64,000 nucleotides of DNA, taken from contig CAZOVB010000002.1 of NCBI GenBank assembly GCA_964583095.1, positions 124,001 to 188,000 on the forward strand. Reading direction: 5' to 3'. Each line of letters begins with the position of its first letter. Position 1 is the stretch's first letter. Shown here in pieces: positions 1 to 8,832 of this stretch. The stretch comes from CAZOVB01 sp964583095. Its GTDB lineage: Bacteria > Planctomycetota > Phycisphaerae > SM23-33. The notes under the pieces are model-generated. The model worked only from the letters and a program-made list of their open reading frames with translations, did not search any database and had not been told where the DNA came from. The position numbers and the translations under genes are program-made.

Positions 1-1
1 C

Positions 2-286
2 CTGGCCGGGGCACCGCAGATCTCCCTGCTTACCGGCGCCGTCGTCCAAGCCGGCTCGACCATGCTCGTCTTCGCCATTCGGATGTGCGCGCCCCTGCTG
101 GCAGCCTTTCTCATGCTCAGCCTGGTCCTGGGGGCCATCGCACGAGCTCTTCCCGAGATGAACATCCTGATGATCAGCTTTCCGATTCGCATCACCCTGG
201 GGCTGCTGATGGCAGCGGCCATGACCCCCTACCTTCACGCCCTGACTTACGACCTGGCGGACACCATGATGAAGATGTTCGCCTGA
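2..286 (+). CDS. fliR: Flagellar export-gate protein FliR, C-terminal part
   Basis: This is the last 94 residues of FliR, an inner-membrane component of the flagellar type III export gate that assembles with FliP and FliQ. The 5' end lies left of the window. The visible part has the family's closing hydrophobic segments, including a PEMNILMISFPIRI stretch that matches the conserved P-x-M-N-x(4)-G/S-F-P region. The stop is 11 bases before flhB, so it belongs to the same transcription unit. The FliR-FlhB-FlhA order is the usual one and supports the call. Confidence 0.9.
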   Translation: MAGAPQISLLTGAVVQAGSTMLVFAIRMCAPLLAAFLMLSLVLGAIARALPEMNILMISFPIRITLGLLMAAAMTPYLHALTYDLADTMMKMFA

Positions 287-297
287 AGCCCTGAACC

Positions 298-1371
298 ATG
301 CCCGACCAACCCGCAAGCGAACGCACAGAAGAAGCCACTGCCCACCGCCTGCAAAAAGCCAGGCAGGAAGGGCGACTCGCACAGTCACAGGACGTGCCGA
401 CCGCCCTGGTGCTCTTTGCGCTGCTGCTGGTGCTGACCCTCACGGGCCCGGGAATCCTGGAATGGTTCATCGATCAGGTCAAGCAGGGCGTCACCTTCCG
501 CTACGAAGGACCCATCCAGCCCGACACATGGGCAGCGATGATGAGCGAAAAAGCCAAGGGCGTCTTCCTCTTGCTGGCGCCCTTCCTGGCTGCAGGGGTG
601 GCGGTAAGTATCTTCTCTGCCGCCATCGTCAGCGGATGGGCGATCTCCCCCAAGGCCCTGAAGCTCGACTTCGGCCGCATCAACCCGGTCAAGGGCGTCA
701 AGAATCTGATCTCCTTCAAGAGCCTGGTCAAACTATTGACCTCCCTGCTCAAGCTGGCCGTGCTGGGAACCATCGTCTGGACCTACCTGCAGGACAAGGC
801 CCCCTACTGCCTGAGTCTGATCTACAACTCCCCGGGCCAGACCGTGGTCGCCCTGGCCGACCTGCTGGGCGGACTGCTGCTGCGGATCGTGGTCGGCCTG
901 ACCGCCATCGCCCTGGTCGACCTGATCTACCAGCGCAAGCGATACAAGAAGGACCTCCGCATGACCAAGCAGGAAGTCAAGGAGGAGATGAAGCAGTACG
1001 AAATCAACCCCCATATCAAGGGAAGAATCCGAAGTATCCAGCGCGAGATGGCCCGGAAGCGCATGCTCGCAGATGTCCCCTCAGCAGACGCGGTCATCAC
1101 AAACCCCACGCACTTTGCCGTGGCCGTCAAGTACGACGCCGGGGCCATGGACGCCCCGGTCGTCCTGGCCAAGGGGGCGGATATCCTCTGTCAGCGTATC
1201 AAGGAAATCGCGGCCGAGAACGATGTCCCCATCGTCGAAAGACCTCCGCTGGCCCGGACCCTCTACGCCACGTGCGAGATCGGTCAGCCGATCCCCGAGA
1301 CGCTCTTCGTAGCCGTCGCGGAGATCCTGGCCATGATCTACCGAATGAAGAAGTCCAAGAACCCCAACTAG
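298..1371 (+). CDS. flhB: Flagellar export switch protein FlhB
   Basis: FlhB is the inner-membrane export-gate protein that switches substrate specificity from rod/hook to filament proteins after self-cleavage. The 357-residue product has the expected N-terminal basic tail, four hydrophobic segments (about 34-220) and a soluble C-terminal domain. The autocleavage motif NPTH is intact at residues 269-272, so the switch should work normally. It sits between fliR and flhA with gaps of 11 and 13 bases, which implies co-transcription. The length fits the family and the start follows directly on fliR. The identification is secure. Confidence 0.97.
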   Translation: MPDQPASERTEEATAHRLQKARQEGRLAQSQDVPTALVLFALLLVLTLTGPGILEWFIDQVKQGVTFRYEGPIQPDTWAAMMSEKAKGVFLLLAPFLAAGVAVSIFSAAIVSGWAISPKALKLDFGRINPVKGVKNLISFKSLVKLLTSLLKLAVLGTIVWTYLQDKAPYCLSLIYNSPGQTVVALADLLGGLLLRIVVGLTAIALVDLIYQRKRYKKDLRMTKQEVKEEMKQYEINPHIKGRIRSIQREMARKRMLADVPSADAVITNPTHFAVAVKYDAGAMDAPVVLAKGADILCQRIKEIAAENDVPIVERPPLARTLYATCEIGQPIPETLFVAVAEILAMIYRMKKSKNPN

Positions 1372-1384
1372 AACACAGATTGTC

Positions 1385-3523
1385 ATGAGCGAACCGAATT
1401 CCATCGTAAAGCACGCCTCGGGAGAACTATCCGCCCAAGTGCCTCTCACCGGCCTGCAGCGGGTCTTCGCCAACAACGACATCATCCTGGCCCTGGGCCT
1501 GGCGATGATACTGGGCACCCTGCTGCTGCCCCTGCCGACCTTCCTGATGGATGTTCTGCTCTCGGCGAGTATCGGGGTGTCCCTGGCGGCATTGATCATC
1601 GTCCTCTCGGCCAATGAGGCCATCGAGTTCTCCACCTTCCCGTCGATGCTGCTGTTCATGACCCTCTTCCGCTTGTCGCTCAACGTGGCTTCAACGCGGC
1701 TGATCCTGCTTAACGGCGATGCCGGACGCATTATCCACACCTTCGGCCAGTTCGTCGTCGGGGGCAATCTGGTCGTCGGGCTGGTCGTCTTCCTGATCCT
1801 GGTCATCATCCAGTTTGTCGTGATCACCAAGGGCTCGGAGCGGATCAGCGAAGTGGCGGCCCGGTTCAACCTCGACGCCATGCCCGGCAAGCAGATGGCC
1901 ATCGACGCCGATCTCAACGCCGGACTCATCGGCGAGCAGGATGCCAAGGATCGGCGCGAGAAGATCGTAAAGGAGTCCGAATTCTACGGAGCCATGGACG
2001 GTGCCTCCAAGTTCATCCGCGGCGATGCCGTGGCCGGGCTGATCATCACCGGCGTGAACCTGGTTGGCGGCTTCACCGTGGGGATGATGGGCGGCATGGC
2101 CGCCGGCGATGCCATCAGTACATACGCCATTCTCGCTGTCGGAGATGGCCTGGTCAGCCAGATACCGGCGCTGATCATCTCGACCTCTTCGGGTTTCCTG
2201 ATCTCCAAGGCCTCGACGCAAAACTCCTTGGGCGACGACCTGGCCAACCAGTTCCTCAATAAGAGTCGCCCCCTGATGATCGCCTCGGCCCTGCTGGGAG
2301 CGATGGTCCTGGTGCCCGGTTTTCCCAAGCTGCCCTTTGCGGGCCTGGCTTTGGGGGCTGGGCTGATCGCCCGATCCCTGCGCAAAGCCAGGCAGGCCGC
2401 CCAGGAATCCGAACAACAGGCCCAGTCTCAGGAAGACTCGGACAAGGAGGAAGAGGGCAGCGTTGAGGAACTGCTCGACGTGGATCGGATCGCCATCATG
2501 GTCGGCCCCCGGCTGGTACGGCTGGTAGATCCCCGGCGAAAGGGGAGCCTGTCTCACCGGATCAAACCCCTGCGCAGGAAATTCGCACAGCAGTTCGGGA
2601 TGATCCTGCCCCTGGTCAGGCTGCGGGACAATGTCACCCTCGACCCCAATACCTACGAAATCTGCCTGAACAACCACATGGTTGCCACAGGGCAACTCGA
2701 ACCGGAGATGCTCATGGCCATGGATCCCGGCACCGTCCAGGAGCCGATCAAGGGTCGGCAGGCGACCGAACCGGTTTTCAATCTTCCGGCCCTGTGGATC
2801 ACCGAGGCCCAGAAGGAAGAGGCCGAGATGCGGGGCTACACCGTCGTGGACCCCGAGACGATCCTGGTAACCCACCTGAGCGAAACGCTCCGACGCCATG
2901 CCCACGAGGTCCTGAGTCGAGAGGACGTACAGATGCTCGTGGATCGTCTGCGGGAGCGGCAACCGACGCTGGTCAATTCCGTGGTGGGCGAAACGGTTCC
3001 GATGGCCCTGCTCCACCGGGTCCTCCAGAACCTGCTTTCGGATGGAATCGCGATTCGCGACCTTGCCCAGATTCTGGAGACCCTCAGCGATCACGCAGCC
3101 AAGACGCGGGACGCCTCCCTGCTGACGGAGGTGGCCCGAAAGAGCCTCGTCCGCACGATTACCGAACAACACACCGATTCCCAGGGCAAGATCACGGCCA
3201 TCGTGATCGAGCCCCAGAGCGAATACGAGCTGCGAAACAGCCTGGTCCGCGAGGGCGAATCGGAATCCCTTGGCCTGGGACCCGAAAGAGCTTTGGAATT
3301 CAGCCGCCGAGTTTCCGATGTTTGGAGAGTGGCGATGGAGCAGGGATACGACCGGACCGTGCTGCTGTGCGATTTCCGTTTGCGTCCGCACGTGGCAGCT
3401 CTGCTGGCCAGGCAGGTCCCGCAGCTTTCGGTTGTAGCCTACGACGAAATTGCTGCCGGCACGAACATCGAGTCGGTCGGAACCGTGAGCCTGGAAACCG
3501 CCCAGGAAATGGCCACCGCCTGA
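1385..3523 (+). CDS. flhA: Flagellar export-gate protein FlhA
   Basis: FlhA (FHIPEP family) is the largest export-gate subunit. Its eight N-terminal membrane segments form a ring that uses proton-motive force, and its cytoplasmic domain docks export substrates with their chaperones. The 712-residue length is typical. The family signature is present around residues 125-185, including VITKGSERISEVAARFNLDA and PGKQMAIDADL, which lie in the large cytoplasmic loop. A charged Q/E-rich linker near residues 335-360 joins the membrane part to the soluble C-terminal domain. It follows flhB by 13 bases in one operon. The flhF and flhG genes that often follow flhA are not here. Confidence 0.97.
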   Translation: MSEPNSIVKHASGELSAQVPLTGLQRVFANNDIILALGLAMILGTLLLPLPTFLMDVLLSASIGVSLAALIIVLSANEAIEFSTFPSMLLFMTLFRLSLNVASTRLILLNGDAGRIIHTFGQFVVGGNLVVGLVVFLILVIIQFVVITKGSERISEVAARFNLDAMPGKQMAIDADLNAGLIGEQDAKDRREKIVKESEFYGAMDGASKFIRGDAVAGLIITGVNLVGGFTVGMMGGMAAGDAISTYAILAVGDGLVSQIPALIISTSSGFLISKASTQNSLGDDLANQFLNKSRPLMIASALLGAMVLVPGFPKLPFAGLALGAGLIARSLRKARQAAQESEQQAQSQEDSDKEEEGSVEELLDVDRIAIMVGPRLVRLVDPRRKGSLSHRIKPLRRKFAQQFGMILPLVRLRDNVTLDPNTYEICLNNHMVATGQLEPEMLMAMDPGTVQEPIKGRQATEPVFNLPALWITEAQKEEAEMRGYTVVDPETILVTHLSETLRRHAHEVLSREDVQMLVDRLRERQPTLVNSVVGETVPMALLHRVLQNLLSDGIAIRDLAQILETLSDHAAKTRDASLLTEVARKSLVRTITEQHTDSQGKITAIVIEPQSEYELRNSLVREGESESLGLGPERALEFSRRVSDVWRVAMEQGYDRTVLLCDFRLRPHVAALLARQVPQLSVVAYDEIAAGTNIESVGTVSLETAQEMATA

Positions 3524-3556
3524 GACAGACAGCCTCTTTGAATACAGCCAAACACT

Positions 3557-4015
3557 ATGGACAACCCAAAAGACATTGCGGGCCTGGCCGGCATCATCGG
3601 CTTCTTCGCCTTTGCAGGGCTCTGCGCCCTGCTCAGCGATGAGGCGATGAACTGGACCCGCTACGGTCTGATGGGAGCCGCACTGACCTACGGCGCAACA
3701 CGCGTCATCGGACACGTCGGACAGCAGGTTCTGACCCAAGAGGAAGAATCCGAAGGTACCGACGATGCCGACAGAACATCGGATGACGAAGAATCCGATC
3801 TGACAGAAGACCAGGGCTCGGAATCGGCCTCGCCGGTGCGACCTTCCCAGCCGCTCTCCCCGGAAGTCCCGGATGGAGTATACCCAGACGAACCCATGGG
3901 CCAACCCGCCATGGCAGGCGCGACGCCTTCCAGCGAAGCAAGAAGGGTAAACCATGCCCGAGCCTCTTCAGACACTCCATTGGATAAGGAACCAAGTGGT
4001 GACCAAACAAGCTGA
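3557..4015 (+). CDS. Small membrane protein of unknown function in flagellar operon
   Basis: I do not recognise this 152-residue protein. It has two hydrophobic segments (about residues 9-26 and 36-52), followed by a long acidic, Ser/Pro-rich tail with no predicted fold. It lies between flhA and fliA, 33 bases after flhA, and its 3' end overlaps the start of the sigma factor gene. That places it in the flagellar transcription unit. FlhF, FlhG or a FliO-like protein often occupies similar positions, but no P-loop is present and FliO similarity cannot be shown by eye. There is no convincing Shine-Dalgarno before the ATG. Function unknown. Confidence 0.6.
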   Translation: MDNPKDIAGLAGIIGFFAFAGLCALLSDEAMNWTRYGLMGAALTYGATRVIGHVGQQVLTQEEESEGTDDADRTSDDEESDLTEDQGSESASPVRPSQPLSPEVPDGVYPDEPMGQPAMAGATPSSEARRVNHARASSDTPLDKEPSGDQTS

Positions 4016-4772
4016 CCACTCGGAAACCTCAGACGCCATGCGATCTCACGCGTCCCAGGCCTACGCCGCCCAGAACCGCCAGGCCATGGAGGAAAAATGG
4101 ATCCTGGACCATTTGCCTCTGGTGAGGCATATCGTCAACAAGATCGCCGGCAATATGACCCGGCGGGATGACTTTGACGATCTTCTCTCGGCCGGGATGC
4201 TCGGCCTGGTAAAGGCTGCCCGGTCGTTTGATCCCACGCGAGAAGCCGAATTCAAAACCTATGCCTATATCCGCGTCCGCGGGGCCATCCTGGACGAGAT
4301 GAGGGGCAAGAGCTTCGTCCCCTCGGCCGTTCATGGACAGATCCGAAAGGTCCAGACCGCCTACCAGACCCATGTGGCCCAGCACGGCCAGCCCCCCACC
4401 GACGAGCAACTGGCCGGCGAACTGGAGATCAAGCTCGAAGACCTCTACAAGATCATGGAAGAGGCCCGGAAGCAGCATTTCCTCTCCATTCATGGGATGG
4501 ATTCCGAACAGTCCCCCATCAACGCCTTCGTCCCACCCGACGCCGCCCCGGGGCCGGAGGACGAAGCGGCCCACAAGGAAATACTCGACTGCCTCTCCCA
4601 GGCCATTCAGGAGCTTCCCCAGCGGGACCGCGTGGTCCTGCTGCTCTACTACGACCGTGACCTGACAATGAAGGAGGCTGCGGAAGTCCTTGGCGTCACC
4701 GAGTCCCGGGTCAGCCAGCTTCATGCCGCAGCCGTCTTCAAGCTCTCCATGAAACTCAAGAGGGCGACATGA
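3954..4772 (+). CDS. fliA: Flagellar sigma factor FliA (sigma-28)
   Basis: This is the alternative sigma factor that directs RNA polymerase to late flagellar promoters. It shows region 2 (PLVRHIVNKIAG through DDFDDLLSAGMLGLVKAA and KTYAYIRVRGAILDEMR), region 3, and a region 4 helix-turn-helix (TMKEAAEVLGVTESRVSQL), in the order expected for the FliA/WhiG group. The ATG at 3954 has AGAAGGG six bases upstream. A GTG pair at 3996/3999 with AAGGA upstream is an equally reasonable start and would remove most of the overlap with the preceding gene. The eight sigma-28-like promoters and the flgM gene downstream are its likely targets and antagonist. Confidence 0.93.
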   Translation: MPEPLQTLHWIRNQVVTKQADHSETSDAMRSHASQAYAAQNRQAMEEKWILDHLPLVRHIVNKIAGNMTRRDDFDDLLSAGMLGLVKAARSFDPTREAEFKTYAYIRVRGAILDEMRGKSFVPSAVHGQIRKVQTAYQTHVAQHGQPPTDEQLAGELEIKLEDLYKIMEEARKQHFLSIHGMDSEQSPINAFVPPDAAPGPEDEAAHKEILDCLSQAIQELPQRDRVVLLLYYDRDLTMKEAAEVLGVTESRVSQLHAAAVFKLSMKLKRAT

Positions 4773-5002
4773 CATCCACTCCCAGCTATCCCATCCAGTC
4801 GGTCAGGCCCACCTCGATTGGTGAGCCCCTGAGCATCCAACGACACCACGACAGCGAAGATCAACGCCAGAAGCAGCAGCAGGAAAGGCGCAGGAAGAAG
4901 AGCAAATCCCCCCAAAATCAGACTCCCGAAACTCAGGACCCGGAACTTCCCGAGTCCGGCGACGAGGACAGCTCTTCGGGCACATTCGACCTGCTGGCCT
5001 GA
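4769..5002 (+). CDS. Small charged protein of unknown function
   Basis: This is a 77-residue, strongly hydrophilic product. It has a Q/R/K-rich centre (QRQKQQQERRRKKSK) and an acidic C-terminus, with no membrane segment or known motif. Its ATG overlaps the fliA stop by four bases (ATGA), a good sign of translational coupling and the main reason to believe it is real. It is probably disordered. Its position suggests a flagellar role, but no function can be assigned from the sequence. Confidence 0.5.
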   Translation: MTSTPSYPIQSVRPTSIGEPLSIQRHHDSEDQRQKQQQERRRKKSKSPQNQTPETQDPELPESGDEDSSSGTFDLLA

Positions 5003-5023
5003 ACGGGAAGGAAACCAGATATC

Positions 5024-5338
5024 GTGAGCAAGGCAGACTCCATACTCCGCAAGGGACGCTTCCGCGTCCAGGGCCGACAGATGATACCCGCCGGGGGCAC
5101 TGTCCACAGACTCGGTAGCCAGACGGACGAGAAGGCACAGGAACTGGCCGACGAGATCGAACGCCAAACAGCCGGAAACTCCAATCTGCCCCGTCAGGCC
5201 CAGGCGAGAATCATCGAGCAGGCCGAGGGCATCTGCGTCATCGAAGTTACCTGCTGCTGCGGTGAGGTCCTTCACCTGCAGTGCTTTGTGGACCCCTCCG
5301 CAGGGGCCAACACCCTTGAGAACCCGATTACGGAGTGA
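5024..5338 (+). CDS. Unknown protein with C-terminal CCCGE motif, flagellar operon
   Basis: The 104-residue product starts at GTG. It has a basic N-terminus, a short helical middle and a C-terminal segment reading EVTCCCGEVLHLQCF. The cluster of four cysteines could bind a metal, but that is only inference. It sits between the small charged protein and a lipoprotein gene, 21 bases after the former and ending just before the latter, so it is part of the fliA transcription unit. I do not recognise the family. Confidence 0.55.
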   Translation: MSKADSILRKGRFRVQGRQMIPAGGTVHRLGSQTDEKAQELADEIERQTAGNSNLPRQAQARIIEQAEGICVIEVTCCCGEVLHLQCFVDPSAGANTLENPITE

Positions 5339-5343
5339 CGGAC

Positions 5344-5904
5344 ATGAAAACGCACATCTGCCTGTCGATCTGCCTGATGATCGTGCTTCTTGCCACAGGC
5401 TGCGACAACGAGATTACCTTCCGCACCCGCTCGGAAGATACGCCCCCCACCGACGACGTCCAGGTCTACGGGCCCGGCAACGACTCGCTTCAGATGGCCT
5501 CTACCGACCGATACGACGACCTGAGCGAAGGCGGAACCCTCAACGACGCCGTCTCGACGCATCAGAGATACATCGACCTGCTCGAGGAACACAAGGAGCT
5601 TCTCAAGGCTCACAAGGACCTGACCCACGCCCGCCGCGACCAGCAGGAGAAGCTTGCCGCCCTGGAGAAGGAAAATGCCCAGTTGAACAAGGAGCTCAAG
5701 GACGCCACAGAAATGCTCACCATCATGCAGCGAGAGCTGGACAAATGGAAAAATGACATCTTTGTCTATCGCCAGGAGCTCAATACCGCGCTGCAGAACA
5801 ACCGCAAGCTGATGGAACGCATCATCCGGATCCTGGGCGGGGAGATGCCCCAGATCGAATCGGCCAACCAGAAAACCGCCGCCACCCCGAAAGAACAATC
5901 ATGA
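5344..5904 (+). CDS. Lipoprotein with coiled coil, flagellar operon
   Basis: The product is 186 residues from the ATG at 5344, which has GGAG eight bases upstream; a GTG at 5335 is the alternative. It has a lipoprotein signal ending in LLATGC, with lipidated Cys20. A short acidic linker follows, then a long heptad-like helix (about residues 75-160, rich in K, E, Q and L) that should form a coiled coil. It overlaps the next lipoprotein gene by ATGA. Its location suggests a periplasmic or outer-membrane part of the motor or basal body, but I cannot match it to FlgH, FlgP or another known component. Confidence 0.65.
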   Translation: MKTHICLSICLMIVLLATGCDNEITFRTRSEDTPPTDDVQVYGPGNDSLQMASTDRYDDLSEGGTLNDAVSTHQRYIDLLEEHKELLKAHKDLTHARRDQQEKLAALEKENAQLNKELKDATEMLTIMQRELDKWKNDIFVYRQELNTALQNNRKLMERIIRILGGEMPQIESANQKTAATPKEQS

Positions 5905-6602
5905 TTCGTCTTTTCCCCCTGCCGCTGCTTGCCCTCGCACTGGTCTCGTCCATCGGCTGCACCGAGGAAAAGGTCGAGCCGGCCAGGGTGAACTACTACC
6001 TGAAATCCTACGGGCAGGTTCAGCGCATCCGCCGGGTCGTGTTCATCGAACTGGATGAAGACATCCGCTATCCGGATCTGGCCCGGAACATGACCCAGGA
6101 GATCATGCGGTCCCTGCAGGACAAGGGCCTGTTCCACATCCAGTTGCGCAGTCGCCACGAGCCGATCTGTCGCGACCTGGGTCTGGAAGAGCCCCGACGC
6201 TACTCCCTGGACGAGATGGCAAGGATACGCAAAGAACTCAACTGCGATGGCGTTCTCTTTGGGCGCATCGTGGAAATGGGCTTTTACCCCCACACACGGA
6301 TGTCGCTGTTCCTGGCGTTGCTGGACCTTCGCAAGGGCCAGGTCGCCTGGTGCGTCGACAATACCTGGGACGCCGGAGACGCCGCGATTCGCCGTAGAAT
6401 CCGCCGGTATGTCTGCTCCGTCAAGGAACCCGGACTGGCCCCCAATCCGGCGGAAGTAGTGCCCATGAGCCCGAGAAACTTTCAGAAATTCGTGGCTTTT
6501 GAGGCGGCCAAAACGCTTTCGCCCAGGCCCAGTCGAATTGGACAACTCGTTAAATATAAGCAAAGACTGGAGTTGTATGATTTTCTGGAAGAAAACTGGT
6601 AG
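5901..6602 (+). CDS. Second flagellar-operon lipoprotein
   Basis: The 233-residue product has a lipoprotein signal ending in VSSIGC (Cys20). The mature part starts with a strand-rich domain: VVFIELDED, then MTQEIMRSLQDKGLFHIQL, then LNCDGVLFGRIVEM. This alternation of an N-terminal strand, a helix and a GxI/V strand is reminiscent of the CsgG/GNA1162-like lipoproteins that bind at the outer membrane, but that is a weak resemblance by eye. It is translationally coupled to the preceding lipoprotein gene. It is the last gene before the flgM promoter, so it probably ends the fliA transcription unit. Confidence 0.65.
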   Translation: MIRLFPLPLLALALVSSIGCTEEKVEPARVNYYLKSYGQVQRIRRVVFIELDEDIRYPDLARNMTQEIMRSLQDKGLFHIQLRSRHEPICRDLGLEEPRRYSLDEMARIRKELNCDGVLFGRIVEMGFYPHTRMSLFLALLDLRKGQVAWCVDNTWDAGDAAIRRRIRRYVCSVKEPGLAPNPAEVVPMSPRNFQKFVAFEAAKTLSPRPSRIGQLVKYKQRLELYDFLEENW

Positions 6603-6692
6603 CAGGCCATTACCCCTAAAGTTCCCTGCCCGATCCACGAGAATACCTATGGAGCAGGCCGGAAAATCTGCGCTGAAAAACCAAAGAATGCC

Positions 6693-6719
6693 TAAAGATG
6701 TGTCCTCCCCGGCCGACAA
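6693..6719 (+). promoter_or_regulatory. Sigma-28-type promoter of flgM
   Basis: TAAAG at 6693 is followed, after 15 bases from TAAA, by GCCGACAA (6712-6719). This is seven of eight matches to the enterobacterial FliA -10 consensus GCCGATAA, at exactly the consensus spacing. It lies 38 bases before the flgM start codon. It would make flgM a late gene transcribed by the sigma factor it inhibits. Confidence 0.75.
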
Positions 6720-6756
6720 TATAGAGTAGACGCAGACCTTACAGGAGTGATAGATC

Positions 6757-7038
6757 GTGCGTATTGATCCAAAATTCGGATACCCGACGCAGGGACCTTC
6801 CAAGAGCGAGTCCCGGGCCCAGAAGGGCTCGCGCGGCGAGTCGGCCCCCAAGAGCCAACCCGCTGTCGATGCTCGCATTGGCCAGGAGGTCAAGCCGTTG
6901 CTGGAACAGGCTGCCAATCTGCCTGAAGTCCGGGCAGACCAGATCGAAGCCGCCCGCCAGGCCCTGGCCAACGGCGAACTGGACAACCCCCAGGCCGCAA
7001 GGCGCGTCGCGGAAATCCTGCTGGAAAACGGTATCTGA
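6757..7038 (+). CDS. flgM: Anti-sigma-28 factor FlgM
   Basis: The 93-residue product starts at GTG with an ACAGGAGTG Shine-Dalgarno upstream. The disordered basic N-terminal half is followed by the FlgM C-terminal signature: LPEVRADQIEAARQALANGE, then NPQAARRVAEILLENGI. That region wraps around FliA and blocks it until the hook is complete and FlgM is exported. The gene has its own sigma-28-like promoter and a terminator immediately downstream, so it is expressed alone. Length and architecture fit the family. Confidence 0.88.
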   Translation: MRIDPKFGYPTQGPSKSESRAQKGSRGESAPKSQPAVDARIGQEVKPLLEQAANLPEVRADQIEAARQALANGELDNPQAARRVAEILLENGI

Positions 7039-7059
7039 CGTTCCAGCCCATCGCCCCGG

Positions 7060-7094
7060 CCGCAGAGCCCGCAAGGGAATCTGCGGATTGTTTT
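7060..7094 (+). terminator. Intrinsic terminator after flgM
   Basis: CCGCAGA (7060-7066) pairs with TCTGCGG (7080-7086). Inside is a CCC-GCAA-GGG mini-stem with a GNRA-type loop, and ATTGTTTT follows. It starts 22 bases after the flgM stop. Confidence 0.65.
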
Positions 7095-7591
7095 CATGCG
7101 CACTGCACTCAGGGGTTCCGAGGCCAACGCTTCTACTGTCCCCCACTGCCCCTCCCCTTGAATGACACCCCTTCCCCCCTTGATCCCCCTTGGGCACTCA
7201 GATACCCATCTGGCCAAAAGCAAATCTCACTCCCATCTTTTTTCTGACGCCAATCACTTCTATAAATATTTATAAAGAATACCTTTACAAACACTCTCGC
7301 CTGAAGACACTTGAGCAGGACAACGATTTTCGTCCACATTCCGGACAAAACCGTAAAGCTTTCCCGGCTTATTGCGAGGATGGATGGTGGAGGTAGAGAG
7401 TCGTGAGTCGCATCGGAAGCTGCGACTGGAGGTCTGGAGGATCTTACGCTGCGAATCTCCTTCCAACCGGTGAACGTATCCTGCGCCTGATCCATCGGCT
7501 GCAGGATCTCACCTGCCATACATGACGAGGGCGCGGATCAAGTGTATCCGCGATACGTGTATAGTCTCAGAAACGAGAGGAAGAGCATTCA
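7095..7591 (+). other. Long intergenic and leader region before flagellin 1
   Basis: About 500 bases without a gene. The first half is AT-richer than the surroundings (around 7245-7330) and holds nothing I recognise. The second half holds the sigma-28-like promoter at 7354 and a leader of roughly 200 bases that ends in the flagellin ribosome binding site (GAGGAAGAGC). Confidence 0.5.
7354..7380 (+). promoter_or_regulatory. Weak sigma-28-type promoter of flagellin 1
   Basis: TAAAGCTT begins at 7354, and a CGA core lies 21 bases downstream (octamer TGCGAGGA, 7373-7380), the same spacing as the other flagellar promoters. The -10 is poor (4 of 8). A GGTGGAGG shared with flagellin 2 shortly downstream supports homology of the two promoter regions. 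Confidence 0.45.
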
Positions 7592-8767
7592 ATGTTGGCG
7601 ATCAAAAACAATCTAATGGCCGAGCAGGCTTCGCGCCAGCTCAACGTGAACTACGGCAACCTGTCCAAGTCGGTTGCACGACTCTCTTCGGGCAGGCGGA
7701 TTGTAACCGCAGGCGACGACGCGGCCGGCATGGCCGTGCAGGAGTTGATCCGGGCAGACGTAGCTGTCCTTCGCCAGGGCAGCCGGAATGCGCAGGACGG
7801 CATCAGCATGCTCCAGACCACCGAAGGTGCCCTGAGCGTCGTGGATGACATCCTGGTTCGAATGAAGGAGCTCTCCGAGCAAGCTGCCACCGAATCGTAT
7901 TCGAGCGAACAGCGGGCGATCATGGACGAAGAGTTCCAGCAGCTTATCAGTGAGATCGACCGGATCGCCAACAACACCACGTTCAACACGCAGAACCTTC
8001 TGGACAGTGAAACCGAGACCCTGAGCATTCACATGGCCTCGACCGAGATGCTGGACATCGGCACCGAAGACATGACCGCCGCGGGCCTGGGCCTTGGCGG
8101 CACTAAGAGCACCTCCCTGCTCAGCTCGGCCGTTCAGGTCAGCCACATTACCGATACACTGACGGTCTCCTCTACGGATATTACGCTGAGCTTCGGCACA
8201 GCGGACTGCCAGACGAGCTTCACCGTTCACCTCAGCAGCGGCGATGACACACTCCAGGCGATTGTGGACAAGTTCAATGCGGCCTCTCGCGGCGTGACCG
8301 GCGAAGAGTACGACGTCGCCTCGATCCACTACAACGCCGATGATAAGACTTACGGCATCAAGCTTACAGCGATGTGGGGGTCTTCTGCCAACTCGATTAC
8401 CGTCACCGGCGGGGCTGATGATGTGGCTGCGGCCAACTGGGTCACTACCTCCGGTACCGGTACGAAGTTGAGCATCGAGGACGCCACCCAGGCGATGGGC
8501 GCGCTGAATACCATCAGTGACGCGATCGAAACCAAAGATTCCTATCGGGCCAGGATGGGCTACCTGATGAACCGGCTGGAGTCGGCTGTGACGGTGATTG
8601 ACATCCAGGCCGAGAATCTCCTGGCCGCCGAAAGTCGCATCGCGGATGTCGACGTGGCCAAGGAGATGGCCGCCATGACGCGCAACCAGGTGCTGGCACA
8701 GGCGGGTATGAGCATGCTCAGCCAGGCCAACAGCCTCCCGCAGATGGCCCTGAGCCTCCTGCAGTAG
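7592..8767 (+). CDS. fliC: Flagellin 1
   Basis: This is a filament subunit of 391 residues, exported through the FlhAB gate. The conserved N-terminal D0/D1 helices (MLAIKNNLMAEQASRQL, then SSGRRIVTAGDDAAGMA) and C-terminal D1/D0 helices (AENLLAAESRIADVDVAKEM, ending SLPQMALSLLQ) frame a central domain. That centre contains a TSFTVHLSSGDDTLQAIVDK stretch like the Flagellin_IN motif. It is closest to flagellin 2, with the same length and a nearly identical ends and centre. It is the first of four tandem flagellin genes and has its own promoter and terminator. Confidence 0.96.
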   Translation: MLAIKNNLMAEQASRQLNVNYGNLSKSVARLSSGRRIVTAGDDAAGMAVQELIRADVAVLRQGSRNAQDGISMLQTTEGALSVVDDILVRMKELSEQAATESYSSEQRAIMDEEFQQLISEIDRIANNTTFNTQNLLDSETETLSIHMASTEMLDIGTEDMTAAGLGLGGTKSTSLLSSAVQVSHITDTLTVSSTDITLSFGTADCQTSFTVHLSSGDDTLQAIVDKFNAASRGVTGEEYDVASIHYNADDKTYGIKLTAMWGSSANSITVTGGADDVAAANWVTTSGTGTKLSIEDATQAMGALNTISDAIETKDSYRARMGYLMNRLESAVTVIDIQAENLLAAESRIADVDVAKEMAAMTRNQVLAQAGMSMLSQANSLPQMALSLLQ

Positions 8768-8799
8768 ATGTACCTTAAGCAGCTTCGCTGACCTCGACG

Positions 8800-8832
8800 G
8801 GCCGCGCCGGATGATTTCCGGCGCGGCCTTTT
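8800..8832 (+). terminator. Intrinsic terminator after flagellin 1
   Basis: A perfect 12-bp stem (GGCCGCGCCGGA with TCCGGCGCGGCC, five-base loop) is followed by TTTTCTATT. It starts 33 bases after the stop codon. Confidence 0.9.

Noticed and set aside
1691..3955. Minus-strand open frame of 754 codons over flhA
   Set aside because: Antisense shadow of flhA and the next gene; no ribosome site or recognisable domain.
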